From contig OX638329.1 in the NCBI GenBank assembly GCA_951812755.1, forward strand, positions 5,278,522 to 5,342,521: a stretch of DNA of 64,000 bases, written 5' to 3'. The translations under genes were made by a program, and so were the position numbers. Positions 8,429-17,962 of this stretch are shown here, piece after piece. The notes under the pieces were generated by a model that saw nothing but the letters and a program-made list of their open reading frames with translations, was not told where the DNA came from and did not search any database. The stretch comes from an uncultured Latescibacterota bacterium (GTDB lineage: Bacteria > Latescibacterota > UBA2968). How positions within the stretch are numbered: the stretch's first letter is position 1; every line of letters starts with the position of its first letter.

Positions 8429-9630
8429 CTCACTCCTTCCATAAACCGCGCCGCCTGTTGCACATCTTTGTCCCCGCGTCCCGACAAATTGACAACCACA
8501 ATCTGCTCTCGACTCATCTCTGGAGCCAACTTGCAAACATGGGCAATAGCGTGTGAACTCTCCAAAGCGGGAATAATCCCTTCGGTATGACTGAGCAGCT
8601 CAAAAGCACTGAGTGCTTCCTCATCCGTTGCATACGTATAAGTCGTGCGCGCCATATCTCGCAAATAACAATGCTCTGGCCCCACACCCGAATAATCGAG
8701 ACCCGCCGATACCGAATGCGTCAACGCGATTTGCCCATCATCATCTTGCAACACATAAATGCGCGCACCGTGCAAAACCCCCAAATCGCCACCATTAAAC
8801 CGTGCAGCGTGCTCGCCAGACTCAATACCGTGACCGCCAGCCTCCACACCGATCATCTGCACATCGGCATCATCCAAAAATGCGTGAAACAACCCGATAG
8901 AATTGCTTCCCCCGCCCACACAGGCGACGAGCACATCGGGCAATCGGCCCTCTCTCTCCAAAATTTGAGCACGAGTTTCAACGCCAATAACCCGCTGAAA
9001 ATCCCGTACGATCATCGGATACGGATGCGGTCCCAAAACCGAACCAAAGATGTAAAACGTATCCTCCACATTGGTCACCCAGTCGCGGATGGCCTCATTA
9101 ATCGCATCTTTCAGCGTTTTGCTACCCGAATGGACGCCCGTAACTTTCGCTCCCAAGAGCCGCATGCGAAACACATTGAGCGCTTGCCGTTCCATATCTT
9201 CAACACCCATGTAAATCTCGCATTTGAGACCGAACATCGCCGCTACAGTTGCCGTTGCCACGCCGTGTTGCCCGGCACCTGTCTCGGCAATAATCCGCGT
9301 TTTACCCATCCGGTTGGCGAGCAAAATCTGCCCCATGGCATGATTGATTTTATGCGCCCCCGTATGGGCGAGGTCTTCGCGCTTGAGATAAATTTTAGGC
9401 CCGCCGAGTTCTTCTGTCAACCGCTCGGCAAAATAAAGCGGCGTGGGCCGCCCGACATACTCGCACAAGTATCGATCCAGTTCAGCCCAAAATTCCGGAT
9501 CGCGCTTTGCCTCCCGATAGGCTGCCTCCAGGTCTTCCAAGAGTGCCATAAGCGTTTCGGGCACATACTGCCCACCATAAGGCCCAAAATGCCCGCGCGC
9601 ATCGGGTAAATCACTCGCGTTTACAGCCAT
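8425..9630 (-). CDS. trpB: Tryptophan synthase beta chain
   Basis: PLP-dependent joining of indole and serine. The 401 residues show [11 protein letters not shown], the PLP lysine in [13 protein letters not shown], the catalytic-loop [10 protein letters not shown], and the phosphate-binding GGGSNSIG. The ATG at 9630 follows AAGGGGAT. Start and length match TrpB1-type enzymes that work with TrpA. Confidence 0.98.
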   Translation of the reverse strand: MAVNASDLPDARGHFGPYGGQYVPETLMALLEDLEAAYREAKRDPEFWAELDRYLCEYVGRPTPLYFAERLTEELGGPKIYLKREDLAHTGAHKINHAMGQILLANRMGKTRIIAETGAGQHGVATATVAAMFGLKCEIYMGVEDMERQALNVFRMRLLGAKVTGVHSGSKTLKDAINEAIRDWVTNVEDTFYIFGSVLGPHPYPMIVRDFQRVIGVETRAQILEREGRLPDVLVACVGGGSNSIGLFHAFLDDADVQMIGVEAGGHGIESGEHAARFNGGDLGVLHGARIYVLQDDDGQIALTHSVSAGLDYSGVGPEHCYLRDMARTTYTYATDEEALSAFELLSHTEGIIPALESSHAIAHVCKLAPEMSREQIVVVNLSGRGDKDVQQAARFMEGVR

Positions 9631-9643
9631 ATTGTATATCCCC

Positions 9644-10621
9644 TTAAACATCCCCAACTACCCGATCGTAAAATGCCAAATACTGCTCGCGGTCATCACC
9701 ATCGAGCAATTCCATTGCCTCGCGGGGATGCTGGTTGTGCTGGCCGGTGATGTTATAGGGCACCAGAGGTCCCCACGTCATTTCGCTGCGCAACCTGACA
9801 AAATGCTCTTCCAGCAACTTATAGACGGGACGAATTTTAAACTTGGGATTCCGCAAAAAACCGAGCAACAATTCCATGGGACAATTGCCAGCACCGCGCC
9901 CCAATCCATCCACTGTGGCATCGACCCGATTAGCCCCTAAAATAATGGCCTCAATAGTATTGGCAAATGCCAGTTGCTGATTATTGTGCGCGTGAATACC
10001 CACCTCTTTGCCCGAGCCTTTGGTCGCTTCCATGTATTTTCGCACGAGCATATCAACCTGCTCGCGGTACAGAGCACCAAAACTATCCACAACGCAAATC
10101 GTACCCACAGGGGTTTGAATCAAAACTTCTAATGCCTGATCAATCTCGACATCTTGCACAGTCGAAATCGCCATAATATTACAACTCGTTTCATACCCCT
10201 TCTCATGAGCATCGAGCAACATTTCGACCGTCTCGGGAATCTGCTCAACATAACACGCCACGCGCACCATATCGACCACACTCTCGCTGGCTGGCAAAAT
10301 ATCTTGAGCCCAATCGCTCTTGCCCGCATCGGCCATAATTGCGAGTTTCATCCCCGTCGCTTCTGGGTCGTGATCCCCGGTAATTTTGCGAATATCCTCT
10401 TCATCGCTGTGGCGGAACGCACCAAAATCTCCTTTGGGGAACATCTCCTTGGAGTTTCGATACCCAATCTCCATATAGTCAACGCCCGCCGCGACACATG
10501 TTTCATACACGGCTTTCACAAAATCATCATCAAAATGATGGTCATTCATCAAACCGCCATCGCGGATCGTACAATCGAGTACTTTGAGTTCCGGACGGTA
10601 GGTAATCCAGGGTGCTTTCAT
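9644..10621 (-). CDS. HMGL-like aldolase family protein
   Basis: A 325-residue TIM-barrel protein of the HMG-CoA lyase / 4-hydroxy-2-oxovalerate aldolase superfamily. The N-terminal metal motif reads [16 protein letters not shown], and the distal metal-binding segment reads [15 protein letters not shown], followed by [17 protein letters not shown]. The substrate is not known, and this lineage of the family is usually left as an uncharacterised aldolase. It sits between tyrS and trpB, 13 nt before trpB, so it is co-transcribed with aromatic genes. The ATG at 10621 follows AAAGGA. Confidence 0.8.
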   Translation of the reverse strand: MKAPWITYRPELKVLDCTIRDGGLMNDHHFDDDFVKAVYETCVAAGVDYMEIGYRNSKEMFPKGDFGAFRHSDEEDIRKITGDHDPEATGMKLAIMADAGKSDWAQDILPASESVVDMVRVACYVEQIPETVEMLLDAHEKGYETSCNIMAISTVQDVEIDQALEVLIQTPVGTICVVDSFGALYREQVDMLVRKYMEATKGSGKEVGIHAHNNQQLAFANTIEAIILGANRVDATVDGLGRGAGNCPMELLLGFLRNPKFKIRPVYKLLEEHFVRLRSEMTWGPLVPYNITGQHNQHPREAMELLDGDDREQYLAFYDRVVGDV

Positions 10622-10648
10622 AAAAAAATCCTTTCTTGATAAGCGAAA

Positions 10649-10725
10649 CGCAACCACCGATGAACACAGATGAACACGGATTGTTATTATTCTTCCGAAT
10701 CTGCGTTTATGCGTGTTCTTATGTG
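10649..10725. repeat. Imperfect inverted repeat (ATCTGCG family)
   Basis: Between tyrS and the aldolase gene lies an imperfect inverted repeat of about 31 bp per arm. The left arm starts AACCACCGATGAACACAGAT and the right arm ends with its near complement GTTCTTATGTGGTT. It belongs to the family built of GATGAACACA/ATCTGCG words that also appears at 19454-19490, 30745-30780 and 35312-35347. No coding function is seen. Confidence 0.7.
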
Positions 10726-10761
10726 GTTCCAAATGATTTTAGAAATTAAAGGCAGTCTCAA

Positions 10762-12024
10762 TCACACCGACCACCTCACCAAAAAGTAGCGGCGTTTACC
10801 GCGGCGCATCACCAGATATTTTCCAGCCAGTCTTTCAGAAGGCTCTAAGATATGGGCCATATCTGTACACCGTTGCCCATTGATATAAATCGCACCAGTC
10901 CCGATATCTTCGCGGGCTTGTCGCCTGGACGATGAAATCCGCGCATCCACGAGCAAATCGATCAAACCCACTTCATCGGCACCATTGAGCGCGTAAGACG
11001 GCACATCGCTAAACCCTTCTGCGATCTCCTGCTCATTTAAATCCTGCAAATTGCCGTAAAACAGTGCCTCGGAAATATGCACGGCGCGTGCTCTTGCATC
11101 TGCACCGTGGATAAATGTCGTCACCTCTTCGGCCAGCACGCGCTGTGCCTCGCGCTTCTCGGGCCGCGCCTCCACTTCCCGTTCCAATGCCTCTATGCGT
11201 TCACGGCTCAAAAAAGTGAACAACTTTAAAAATTTCACCACATCGCGATCTGCTGCATTCACCCAAAACTGATAAAATTGATAAGGCGATGTCTTCTCGG
11301 GATCGAGCCATAATGTTCCCGTCTCGGTCTTCCCAAACTTTGTCCCATCCGACTTTTCCAGCAACGGGAAAGTCAACCCATACACAGTCTTATTGAGCAT
11401 GCGCCGACACAATTCTATGCCCGCCGTAATATTGCCCCACTGATCGCTGCCCCCGACCTGAAGCTCACAACCATACTCCCGGTTCAACTCCATAAAATCA
11501 TACGCCTGCAAAACCATATAACTAAATTCAGTAAAAGAAATCCCGGTTGAAAGACGCGACGACACCGACTCTTTGCCCAGCATATACCCCATTGAAAAAT
11601 GTTTGCCCACATCGCGCAAAAATTCAATCGTACGCAACTCTGAAAGCCAGGTATGATTGCTCACCATCAGCGCCGAATTGTGTACAGCCTCAAAGTCCAG
11701 ATACTTTTCCAATTGCACGCGCTGGCTCTCGGTATATGCCTGCACCACCTCCAGTGAATTCAACTGGCGCTCTTCTGCTTTCCCGCTCGGATCGCCGATC
11801 AATCCCGTACCACCGCCCACGAGAGCAATGGGCTTGTGTCCCGCATCTTGAAAGCGACGCAAGCCCATAATAGGAACCAGACTGCCCGCATGCAGACTAT
11901 CGGCTGTGGGATCAAATCCGCAATACAATGTCATCTGCCCCTCTGCCAAACGCCTGCGGAGCTTATCTTCATCTGTCATCTGAAAAATATAGCCACGAAA
12001 TGCCAAATCGTCTAATACATCCAC
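10762..12024 (-). CDS. tyrS: Tyrosyl-tRNA synthetase
   Basis: Charges tRNA-Tyr. The 420 residues contain the class I HIGH-type motif (DPTADSLHAGSLVPI), GGGTGLIGDPSGK, the tyrosine site YMVLQAYDF and VGGSDQWGNI, a KMSKS-type loop KFGKTETG and a C-terminal S4 RNA-binding domain (residues about 350-420). The start is GTG at 12024, with GGAGAT upstream; an ATG 4 nt further in is out of frame. Placing tyrS in the operon ties tyrosine charging to the same leader that carries Tyr codons. Confidence 0.96.
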   Translation of the reverse strand: MDVLDDLAFRGYIFQMTDEDKLRRRLAEGQMTLYCGFDPTADSLHAGSLVPIMGLRRFQDAGHKPIALVGGGTGLIGDPSGKAEERQLNSLEVVQAYTESQRVQLEKYLDFEAVHNSALMVSNHTWLSELRTIEFLRDVGKHFSMGYMLGKESVSSRLSTGISFTEFSYMVLQAYDFMELNREYGCELQVGGSDQWGNITAGIELCRRMLNKTVYGLTFPLLEKSDGTKFGKTETGTLWLDPEKTSPYQFYQFWVNAADRDVVKFLKLFTFLSRERIEALEREVEARPEKREAQRVLAEEVTTFIHGADARARAVHISEALFYGNLQDLNEQEIAEGFSDVPSYALNGADEVGLIDLLVDARISSSRRQAREDIGTGAIYINGQRCTDMAHILEPSERLAGKYLVMRRGKRRYFLVRWSV

Positions 12025-12045
12025 GTTTTTATCTCCATATTCACA

Positions 12046-12654
12046 TCACGCCTTTACGCGCGCCAAAAAATCTCTCACTTTTTTGTGATCCTTCTTCCCC
12101 GGCTCGGCTTCTACGCCACTACTCGCATCCACCGCATAGGGACCAACTCGCTCAATCGCCTCCCGAATATTATCCGGATTTAGCCCACCGGCAAGAATAA
12201 TGCGCCCATACCCTTTTGCCTCCACCGCCTTTGTCCAGTCAAATGTCTCCCCCGTACCGCCGTAAAAACCCGCTCTCTCTGTATCCAATAAGAAGGTATT
12301 GACCAGATATGATCGCATAATCTGCACATCAAAATCACATCCCACGCGAAGCGCGCGAATCACAGGAACCGCATGCCCCAGACATGCTTCGGGAGGTTCA
12401 TCCCCGTGCAATTGAATCGCCCGCAACCCCGCCAACTTCACGGCAATATCAATCTCCCGCTCCGACGCATTCACGAACACCCCGACGGGCGTCACAAACG
12501 GCGGTAAATCAAAAACAATTTCTCCGGCTTTCTCGGGCGCGATATAGCGAAGACTCTTCTCGTAAAAATTAAACCCCAGAGCATCAGCGCCATTATCAAT
12601 CGCACACAACGCATCATCCCGATTTGTAATCCCGCAAATTTTAGCTCGTACCAT
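12046..12654 (-). CDS. trpF: Phosphoribosylanthranilate isomerase
   Basis: Amadori rearrangement in tryptophan synthesis. The 202 residues start MVRAKICGITNRDDA with the catalytic Cys (KICGIT), then GADALGFNFY, VGVFVN, LHGDEP, LLDTE and LAGGLNPDN. The ATG at 12654 lies inside the end of trpC (14-nt overlap, different frame), consistent with coupled translation. Confidence 0.96.
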   Translation of the reverse strand: MVRAKICGITNRDDALCAIDNGADALGFNFYEKSLRYIAPEKAGEIVFDLPPFVTPVGVFVNASEREIDIAVKLAGLRAIQLHGDEPPEACLGHAVPVIRALRVGCDFDVQIMRSYLVNTFLLDTERAGFYGGTGETFDWTKAVEAKGYGRIILAGGLNPDNIREAIERVGPYAVDASSGVEAEPGKKDHKKVRDFLARVKA

Positions 12655-13435
12655 GCCCAATCAACTCCTGCAACTTGGCGGCAATATCCGGTTCGCGCAT
12701 CAAACTCTCGCCCACCAGCACCGCATCTGCACCCGCATCTCGAAGTGCGACAACATCCTCGCGCGTATAAATACCACTCTCACTCACCGTCAACACGTCA
12801 TCGGGAATGTGATCGATCAACCCATAAGTCGCATCCAGAGACGTATCAAAAGTTTTCAAATTTCGATTATTAATCCCAACAATCTCCGCACCCGCATCGA
12901 GCGCGACCATCAGTTCTTCTCTCTCATGCACCTCCACCAGCGCATCCAGACCCAGCGCACGGCTCGTCGCTATAAATGAGGACAATTCTTCGGGCGTTAA
13001 AATCGACACAATCAACAACACAGCCGAAGCCCCAATCGCGCGCGCCTCGTAAATCTGATAGGGATCAATCGTGAAATCCTTTCGCAAAACGGGCCGATCA
13101 ACAACTATTGAAATCTGAGTTAAATAATCCACCGAACCCTGAAAAAATTTCTCATCCGTCAATACCGAAAGCGCCGAAGCCCCATTTTTCACATAAATTT
13201 TCGCAATACCCACCGCGTCAAAATCCCCGCGAATCACGCCCTTAGACGGCGATGCCTTTTTCACCTCGGCGATCACCGCAATATCATCCCCATCTACCAG
13301 CCCATCAAAAAACGAAGGCGGTTCCAGCGCTTCTTCCGCCAACTGCGCCATTTCCTCAAATGGCGTCTGCGCCATACACCTGGCGAGAAACTCGCGTTTA
13401 TACGCCACAATCTTGTCGAGAATACTGCTGGCCAT
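12641..13435 (-). CDS. trpC: Indole-3-glycerol phosphate synthase
   Basis: Ring closure of CdRP to indole-3-glycerol phosphate. The 264 residues show IAEVKKASPSKG (catalytic Lys and Glu context), SVLTDEKFFQGS, PVLRKDFTIDPYQ, GINNRNLKTF and SESGI. Length and order are standard. It lies 24 nt downstream of the oxidoreductase gene that separates it from trpD. Confidence 0.97.
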   Translation of the reverse strand: MASSILDKIVAYKREFLARCMAQTPFEEMAQLAEEALEPPSFFDGLVDGDDIAVIAEVKKASPSKGVIRGDFDAVGIAKIYVKNGASALSVLTDEKFFQGSVDYLTQISIVVDRPVLRKDFTIDPYQIYEARAIGASAVLLIVSILTPEELSSFIATSRALGLDALVEVHEREELMVALDAGAEIVGINNRNLKTFDTSLDATYGLIDHIPDDVLTVSESGIYTREDVVALRDAGADAVLVGESLMREPDIAAKLQELIGHGTS

Positions 13436-13459
13436 AAAATCCCACCATCCTCAGATAGA

Positions 13460-14524
13460 CTAAAACCACGACCGCGGGTCGGGAACAGACACCCATCCAT
13501 TTTCGCGCACTGCCTGCAACCCCGCAATACCGGGCAGTGTCATATCCAGTGCCTGCATCAAATCTATCGGCGGTGGCGAGCCATTCACAATAGCCCGCAC
13601 AAAATCCAAAACAATGAGCATACTCGTTTTGCCATGCCCTGCGCCGAGCGCGTCCGAAAACTGGAATAACTCGGGATGGTGACATTCTTCTCGCGTCACT
13701 TGCGCCTTATCGCCCAGAGAATAATAACACACCGTTCGGGCTTCGCGAAATCGCCCCGTCTCTAAAGAACCCTCATCGCCATAAAAGCTCAAGAAATGAC
13801 TCATCCCGTGCACATTCTGAAACGAATTGGTCAACCTGAACACCGCACCTTCTTCGGTTCGGAACAAAGCCGTCTGCACCCAATCTGCTTCATATCCTTC
13901 TAAAAATTCATCTCGCCCCGAAGCCGAAACAGCCATGACCTCAACCAAACGGTCACCCGTCATATTCAAATACGGCGACGTCCCATGTGTCGGATAAAGA
14001 AGGGGTTGCAGACTATTCCGCCAGGTGAGCCGCCCATCGGGATGTCGCCTCAACGCTTTTAGGCCGTGAATATACTCGGCCTCGGCATAGTAAATACGCC
14101 CCAGTTTCCGCGCTTCATAAAGCGACCTGGCACGCACCACACTGGGTTCATAAACCCAATTCTCCGCCATCATATAAATGCGGTCACTTTTTGAAACGAC
14201 CTCGACCAATGCCTTTGCTTCATCCATAGTCAGCGCAGCGGGCACAGCACACAAAACGTGCTTACCGGCCCGAATCGCGCGAATCACATGTTCTGCATGA
14301 AGCGGCGCGGGAGTAAAAACAGCCACCGCGTCAATTCGCTCATCAGCGACCAAATCATCAAAAGCCGCATAACAAGCATCGACACCTAACTGCTCTTTTG
14401 CCTCGTCCAGTTTCTCCTGCTGAATATCACAAACAGCGACCAAATCAGTCTCGGCATACGCATCAAACACCCGCGCCCAGGACATGCCAAATCGCAAACC
14501 CGCAACACCTACCGAAAGACCCAT
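13460..14524 (-). CDS. Gfo/Idh/MocA-family oxidoreductase lacking the EKP motif
   Basis: A 354-residue protein with an N-terminal Rossmann fold (VGVAGLRFGMSWARVF, residues 5-20), AVCDIQQEKL, and the family's C-terminal alpha/beta domain. The family normally has an EKP motif after GKHVLC that supplies a catalytic lysine; here it reads GKHVLCAVPAALT, so Glu and Lys are gone. NAD(P) binding is likely but classical dehydrogenase chemistry is doubtful. It is embedded between trpD and trpC with 23-24 nt spacers. The substrate is unknown. Confidence 0.8.
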   Translation of the reverse strand: MGLSVGVAGLRFGMSWARVFDAYAETDLVAVCDIQQEKLDEAKEQLGVDACYAAFDDLVADERIDAVAVFTPAPLHAEHVIRAIRAGKHVLCAVPAALTMDEAKALVEVVSKSDRIYMMAENWVYEPSVVRARSLYEARKLGRIYYAEAEYIHGLKALRRHPDGRLTWRNSLQPLLYPTHGTSPYLNMTGDRLVEVMAVSASGRDEFLEGYEADWVQTALFRTEEGAVFRLTNSFQNVHGMSHFLSFYGDEGSLETGRFREARTVCYYSLGDKAQVTREECHHPELFQFSDALGAGHGKTSMLIVLDFVRAIVNGSPPPIDLMQALDMTLPGIAGLQAVRENGWVSVPDPRSWF

Positions 14525-14547
14525 TTTACCTCACTCCATCTCGAAAA

Positions 14548-15561
14548 TCATTCCTGGCTCGCTTCTTTCAACCCTTCCAACTTCTCCAACGCCTTGCCCG
14601 AATCAATCACTTCAGCCGCGACCTGCACACCTTCGTTCAAATCACGCGCCTTATCTCCCGCTACAATTGCCGCCGCCGCATTCAACAGCACAATATCGCG
14701 CCGAGGACCTTCTTCACCATTCAGAATCGACCGCGTAATCTCTGCATTATAATCGGCATCCCCGCCTTTTAGCGCGTCGGCTGTGGCTTGCGCCAGCCCA
14801 AAGTCCCCAGGTGATACTTCATACGTCGAAACCGATCCAGCCTTCAATTCGCTCACCCTCGTCGGACCTGTCAGCGTCATCTCATCCAAACCATCCGAGC
14901 CGTGAACGACAAACGCGTGCTCCGATCCCAGAGTCGCCAAAACACCCGCGAGTGTCTCGGTCAATGCCGCGCTGTACACGCCGACCACCTGCCGCTTTGC
15001 GCCCGCCGGATTGCTCAGTGGCCCCAGCGCATTGAAAATTGTCCGCGCACCAATTTCCCGACGCGGCCCAATCGCATATTTCATCGCCCCGTGCAATGAA
15101 ATAGCAAATAAAAACCCGATACCCACATCGTCCAAACACCTGCTCACCGTCTCGGGCGATGCTTCAATATTCACACCCAATGCACCCAGCACATCCGCGC
15201 TACCGCTTTGACTCGTCGCCGCGCGATTGCCGTGTTTGGCCACACACAAACCCGCCCCAGCCGCGACAAATGCCGCCGTTGTCGAAATATTAAACGTGCC
15301 CGAATGATCGCCCCCCGTGCCACAAGTATCGACAATCACATCGTGCTTTGTCACAATAGGCGTCGCCTTCTCCCGCATCACAGACGCCGCTCCAGCAATC
15401 TCATCAACACTCTCGCCCTTCATGCGCAACGCAATCAAAAACGCGCCGATCTGCGCATCCGTCGCCTCGCCCGACATAATCTGATTCATCGCATCCGTCA
15501 TCTCACCTCGGCGCAAATCTTTGCCTTCGATCACTTTTGCAATCGCCTCTTGTATATTCAT
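14548..15561 (-). CDS. trpD: Anthranilate phosphoribosyltransferase
   Basis: Transfers phosphoribose from PRPP to anthranilate. The 337 residues contain [18 protein letters not shown] (PRPP/Mg binding), [22 protein letters not shown] and LGPLSNPA. Two ATGs are possible (15567 and 15561). The second is preferred because GAGGAG then sits 6 nt upstream instead of touching the start. It ends 23 nt before the oxidoreductase gene. Confidence 0.97.
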   Translation of the reverse strand: MNIQEAIAKVIEGKDLRRGEMTDAMNQIMSGEATDAQIGAFLIALRMKGESVDEIAGAASVMREKATPIVTKHDVIVDTCGTGGDHSGTFNISTTAAFVAAGAGLCVAKHGNRAATSQSGSADVLGALGVNIEASPETVSRCLDDVGIGFLFAISLHGAMKYAIGPRREIGARTIFNALGPLSNPAGAKRQVVGVYSAALTETLAGVLATLGSEHAFVVHGSDGLDEMTLTGPTRVSELKAGSVSTYEVSPGDFGLAQATADALKGGDADYNAEITRSILNGEEGPRRDIVLLNAAAAIVAGDKARDLNEGVQVAAEVIDSGKALEKLEGLKEASQE

Positions 15562-15611
15562 ACTCATCTCCTCACACAGTCAAATTCACTGTATCGCAAA
15601 TTCCAATGACA

Positions 15612-16250
15612 TTATCCAGCAAACAACCTCTGCAACCAACTGACAAACGCTCCCGCAATTGCCGTATCAGGCTTTAAAACTTGTGCTGTAATTGATTGCC
15701 CTAATGGTTTGCCGGGTTCATCTTGCCAGGCCAAATACGTATGAACCACCGCTTTTGATTGATGCACATCTTTGAAGGTGGCAAATGATTTTTCTTTCGC
15801 TTTCATCACACAGTGCTCTGCAAATACAATCGCATCATCAGGTGCAAGTTGCCGACAAAAATCCTCTAACATACCCGGATCAACGTTATTTGGCATCATC
15901 CAAAAACCAAGACGCGGCATATCTTCAATGGCTTCGACAATTGTTCCGTCAAGTTCCGGTGCATCCGGCAAATTATGATAATTTGATAGTTTACCCCGGA
16001 TACTCTGCCAGCGACCTTTGAGGTTGGTATCCGCGTCTATTACAACGCCGATAATTTCCATTTCAGGCCGTTGAATTAAAGCACTTAAGCGACTCAGTAA
16101 AATAGTATCAGATTCGCAAACATAGACACCAAATGTTTCCGGAACCTCATGTTTTTTACAAAGTGCCCAAATAACGTGGCAATCATCTTTTCCTTCTACC
16201 AGTAAGACTTTTGCGCCTTCGTGCTTATAATTGGGATTCGCCGTATTCAT
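15612..16250 (-). CDS. TOPRIM-like DUF3226 protein
   Basis: A 212-residue protein with the TOPRIM-type acidic motifs KVLLVEGKDDCHV (residues 14-26) and GVVIDADTN (about 68-76). That is the pattern of DUF3226/DUF4435 proteins, which act as nuclease-like partners of ABC-type ATPases. It starts at the last base of the ATPase stop (TGATG), so the two are a coupled pair. Both are read within the trp operon but have no link to tryptophan chemistry. Inferred role: effector half of an ATPase/TOPRIM defence-like module. Confidence 0.75.
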   Translation of the reverse strand: MNTANPNYKHEGAKVLLVEGKDDCHVIWALCKKHEVPETFGVYVCESDTILLSRLSALIQRPEMEIIGVVIDADTNLKGRWQSIRGKLSNYHNLPDAPELDGTIVEAIEDMPRLGFWMMPNNVDPGMLEDFCRQLAPDDAIVFAEHCVMKAKEKSFATFKDVHQSKAVVHTYLAWQDEPGKPLGQSITAQVLKPDTAIAGAFVSWLQRLFAG

Positions 16251-17383
16251 CAGCGAACCTCGACGTCTGCGATAATAGCGTCTTGCAACACATTGAGATC
16301 GTAATAAGTTGCTTTGACACGTTCCCCTTTGATGTCTAAGCGGAAAAAGGTGCCCTCATCCAGGTGTTCTCTCCAAGCGACCTCAAACCCCCGGATACAA
16401 TCCCAACTATGCGTGGTCGCAAAAACCTGAACATTTAACTTTTTCGCCAGACGAAATACTATATCCCAAACTTTTGGATGAATTGTATAGTGCAAACCAT
16501 TTTCCAATTCATCAATCACCAAAATACCATCTCTCGCATTTACTAAAGAAAGGAGAATCTCAAATAAACGCAGGATACCATCGCCGAAAACTTGCAGAGA
16601 TAGCGGTTCTGAAACGTCACTGTGTTGAACCATAGGAATCCGAACCGTTGAACGCTGGTCTTCTTCTGCATCGACAAAAGAAAGTCTTTTTATTTTTGGC
16701 TCAATCAATTGCATTCCTGTAATGACCTCTGGTTCTAAACTCGTAAGCCCTGTTTTGTCCCAAAGAGATGCCAAGTCATTTGAATCTGTTGATTGGGCAA
16801 ATACAACTTGTATGGGATAACGACTATGATCGGACAAATGTGACAGTCTCATTAGATCGTTTAAACTTTTATCCAGATTAACAAGTCTGCGTGCTTGCCC
16901 CGCTTGTTCTAAAACGAGATACTTATCATAAAAAGAAATATCGTCAGGTGATATTTCTATATCCAGGGTCGTGAGGGGTTGAAAACCCCCTTTCGAGTTC
17001 GGCACCCTTCGAGCAATACCTTCTTCTGCCTGCACATAAATAGCTACGGTAAGATGGAAATGTTCTTCTTCTGACTTGCCAACCCGAATCCCCTCACTAT
17101 TCATTTCAGGCAATTTATGTCCATGAAACAAATGTCTGAGAACTTGCCCTGAAACAGTTTCATCAAAATGAGGCCGTTCCTTTGGAGACCAGTATTCCTT
17201 TCTCGAAAATATGAGATCGACAAATACACCGGGATCGGCATTGCTCGCATATAAGCGTATTGCCTCAAGCAACGCGCTCTTACCCGAACCATTTTTCCCT
17301 GCAATGAGATTTACCTGTCCCAATTTGGGAAGTTCGAGATGCTTAAACAGTCTAAAATTGTTGACATAGAAAGTTTTGAGCAT
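16250..17383 (-). CDS. AAA/ABC-type ATPase, OLD-like partner of TOPRIM protein
   Basis: A 377-residue ATPase of the SMC/RecF-like AAA_15/AAA_21 group. It begins LKTFYVNNFRLFKHLELP, has Walker A GKNGSGKS (about residues 30-37), a signature-like LQVFGDGILRLFE, Walker B ILVIDELENGLH and a switch His in FATTHSW. AGGAGGG sits 8 nt before the ATG at 17383. It is inserted between trpG and trpD. Base composition looks more A/T-rich than its trp neighbours, which suggests acquisition. The OLD/PARIS-type two-gene layout is the closest known analogy. Confidence 0.8.
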   Translation of the reverse strand: MLKTFYVNNFRLFKHLELPKLGQVNLIAGKNGSGKSALLEAIRLYASNADPGVFVDLIFSRKEYWSPKERPHFDETVSGQVLRHLFHGHKLPEMNSEGIRVGKSEEEHFHLTVAIYVQAEEGIARRVPNSKGGFQPLTTLDIEISPDDISFYDKYLVLEQAGQARRLVNLDKSLNDLMRLSHLSDHSRYPIQVVFAQSTDSNDLASLWDKTGLTSLEPEVITGMQLIEPKIKRLSFVDAEEDQRSTVRIPMVQHSDVSEPLSLQVFGDGILRLFEILLSLVNARDGILVIDELENGLHYTIHPKVWDIVFRLAKKLNVQVFATTHSWDCIRGFEVAWREHLDEGTFFRLDIKGERVKATYYDLNVLQDAIIADVEVR

Positions 17384-17398
17384 GGTTTCGCCCTCCTC

Positions 17399-17962
17399 TC
17401 ACGTATCGAGAAAATTTTGCAGCAAATTCTTACCCTCATCCGTCAAAATCGATTCGGGATGAAACTGCACGCCATCTACCGCCATATCTCGATGGCGCAA
17501 CCCCATAATCACGCCATCATCGGTCTCAGCCGTAATCTCCAGACAATCGGGAAGGCTGTCTCTCTCCACTATCAAAGAGTGGTAGCGCGTGGCAATAAAC
17601 GGATCGGGTAGCCCCTCAAAAATAGACTGCCCTCTATGATGAATCTCCGACACCTTCCCGTGCATAATTGTCGGCGCGCCCACAATTTTTCCACCAAATG
17701 CCTGCCCGATGGACTGATGCCCCAGACAAACCCCTAAAATCGGAATTTTCCCCGCAAAATGCTGTACCAAAGCCACGGAAATCCCCGCTTCATTTGGTGT
17801 GCATGGCCCCGGAGAAATGACGATCTTATCGGGCGCGATATCCGCAATCTCTTCAAGTGAAATTTGATCATTGCGATACACTACCAACTCTGCACCCAAT
17901 TCGCCGAGATACTGAACGAGATTGTAAGTAAAAGAATCGTAATTATCAATGATGAGAATCAC
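17399..17962 (-). CDS. trpG: Anthranilate synthase, glutamine amidotransferase subunit
   Basis: Supplies ammonia to TrpE; it may also serve PabA function. The 187 residues include [31 protein letters not shown], the nucleophile Cys in [11 protein letters not shown], and the C-terminal His/Glu in VQFHPESI. The start is GTG at 17962, overlapping the trpE stop as GTGA. Confidence 0.97.
   Translation of the reverse strand: MILIIDNYDSFTYNLVQYLGELGAELVVYRNDQISLEEIADIAPDKIVISPGPCTPNEAGISVALVQHFAGKIPILGVCLGHQSIGQAFGGKIVGAPTIMHGKVSEIHHRGQSIFEGLPDPFIATRYHSLIVERDSLPDCLEITAETDDGVIMGLRHRDMAVDGVQFHPESILTDEGKNLLQNFLDT

Noticed and set aside
8587-9609. 340-codon plus-strand frame opposite trpB
   Set aside because: The trpB reading is unambiguous with all active-site motifs; the antisense translation is low-complexity His/Arg/Ile-rich.
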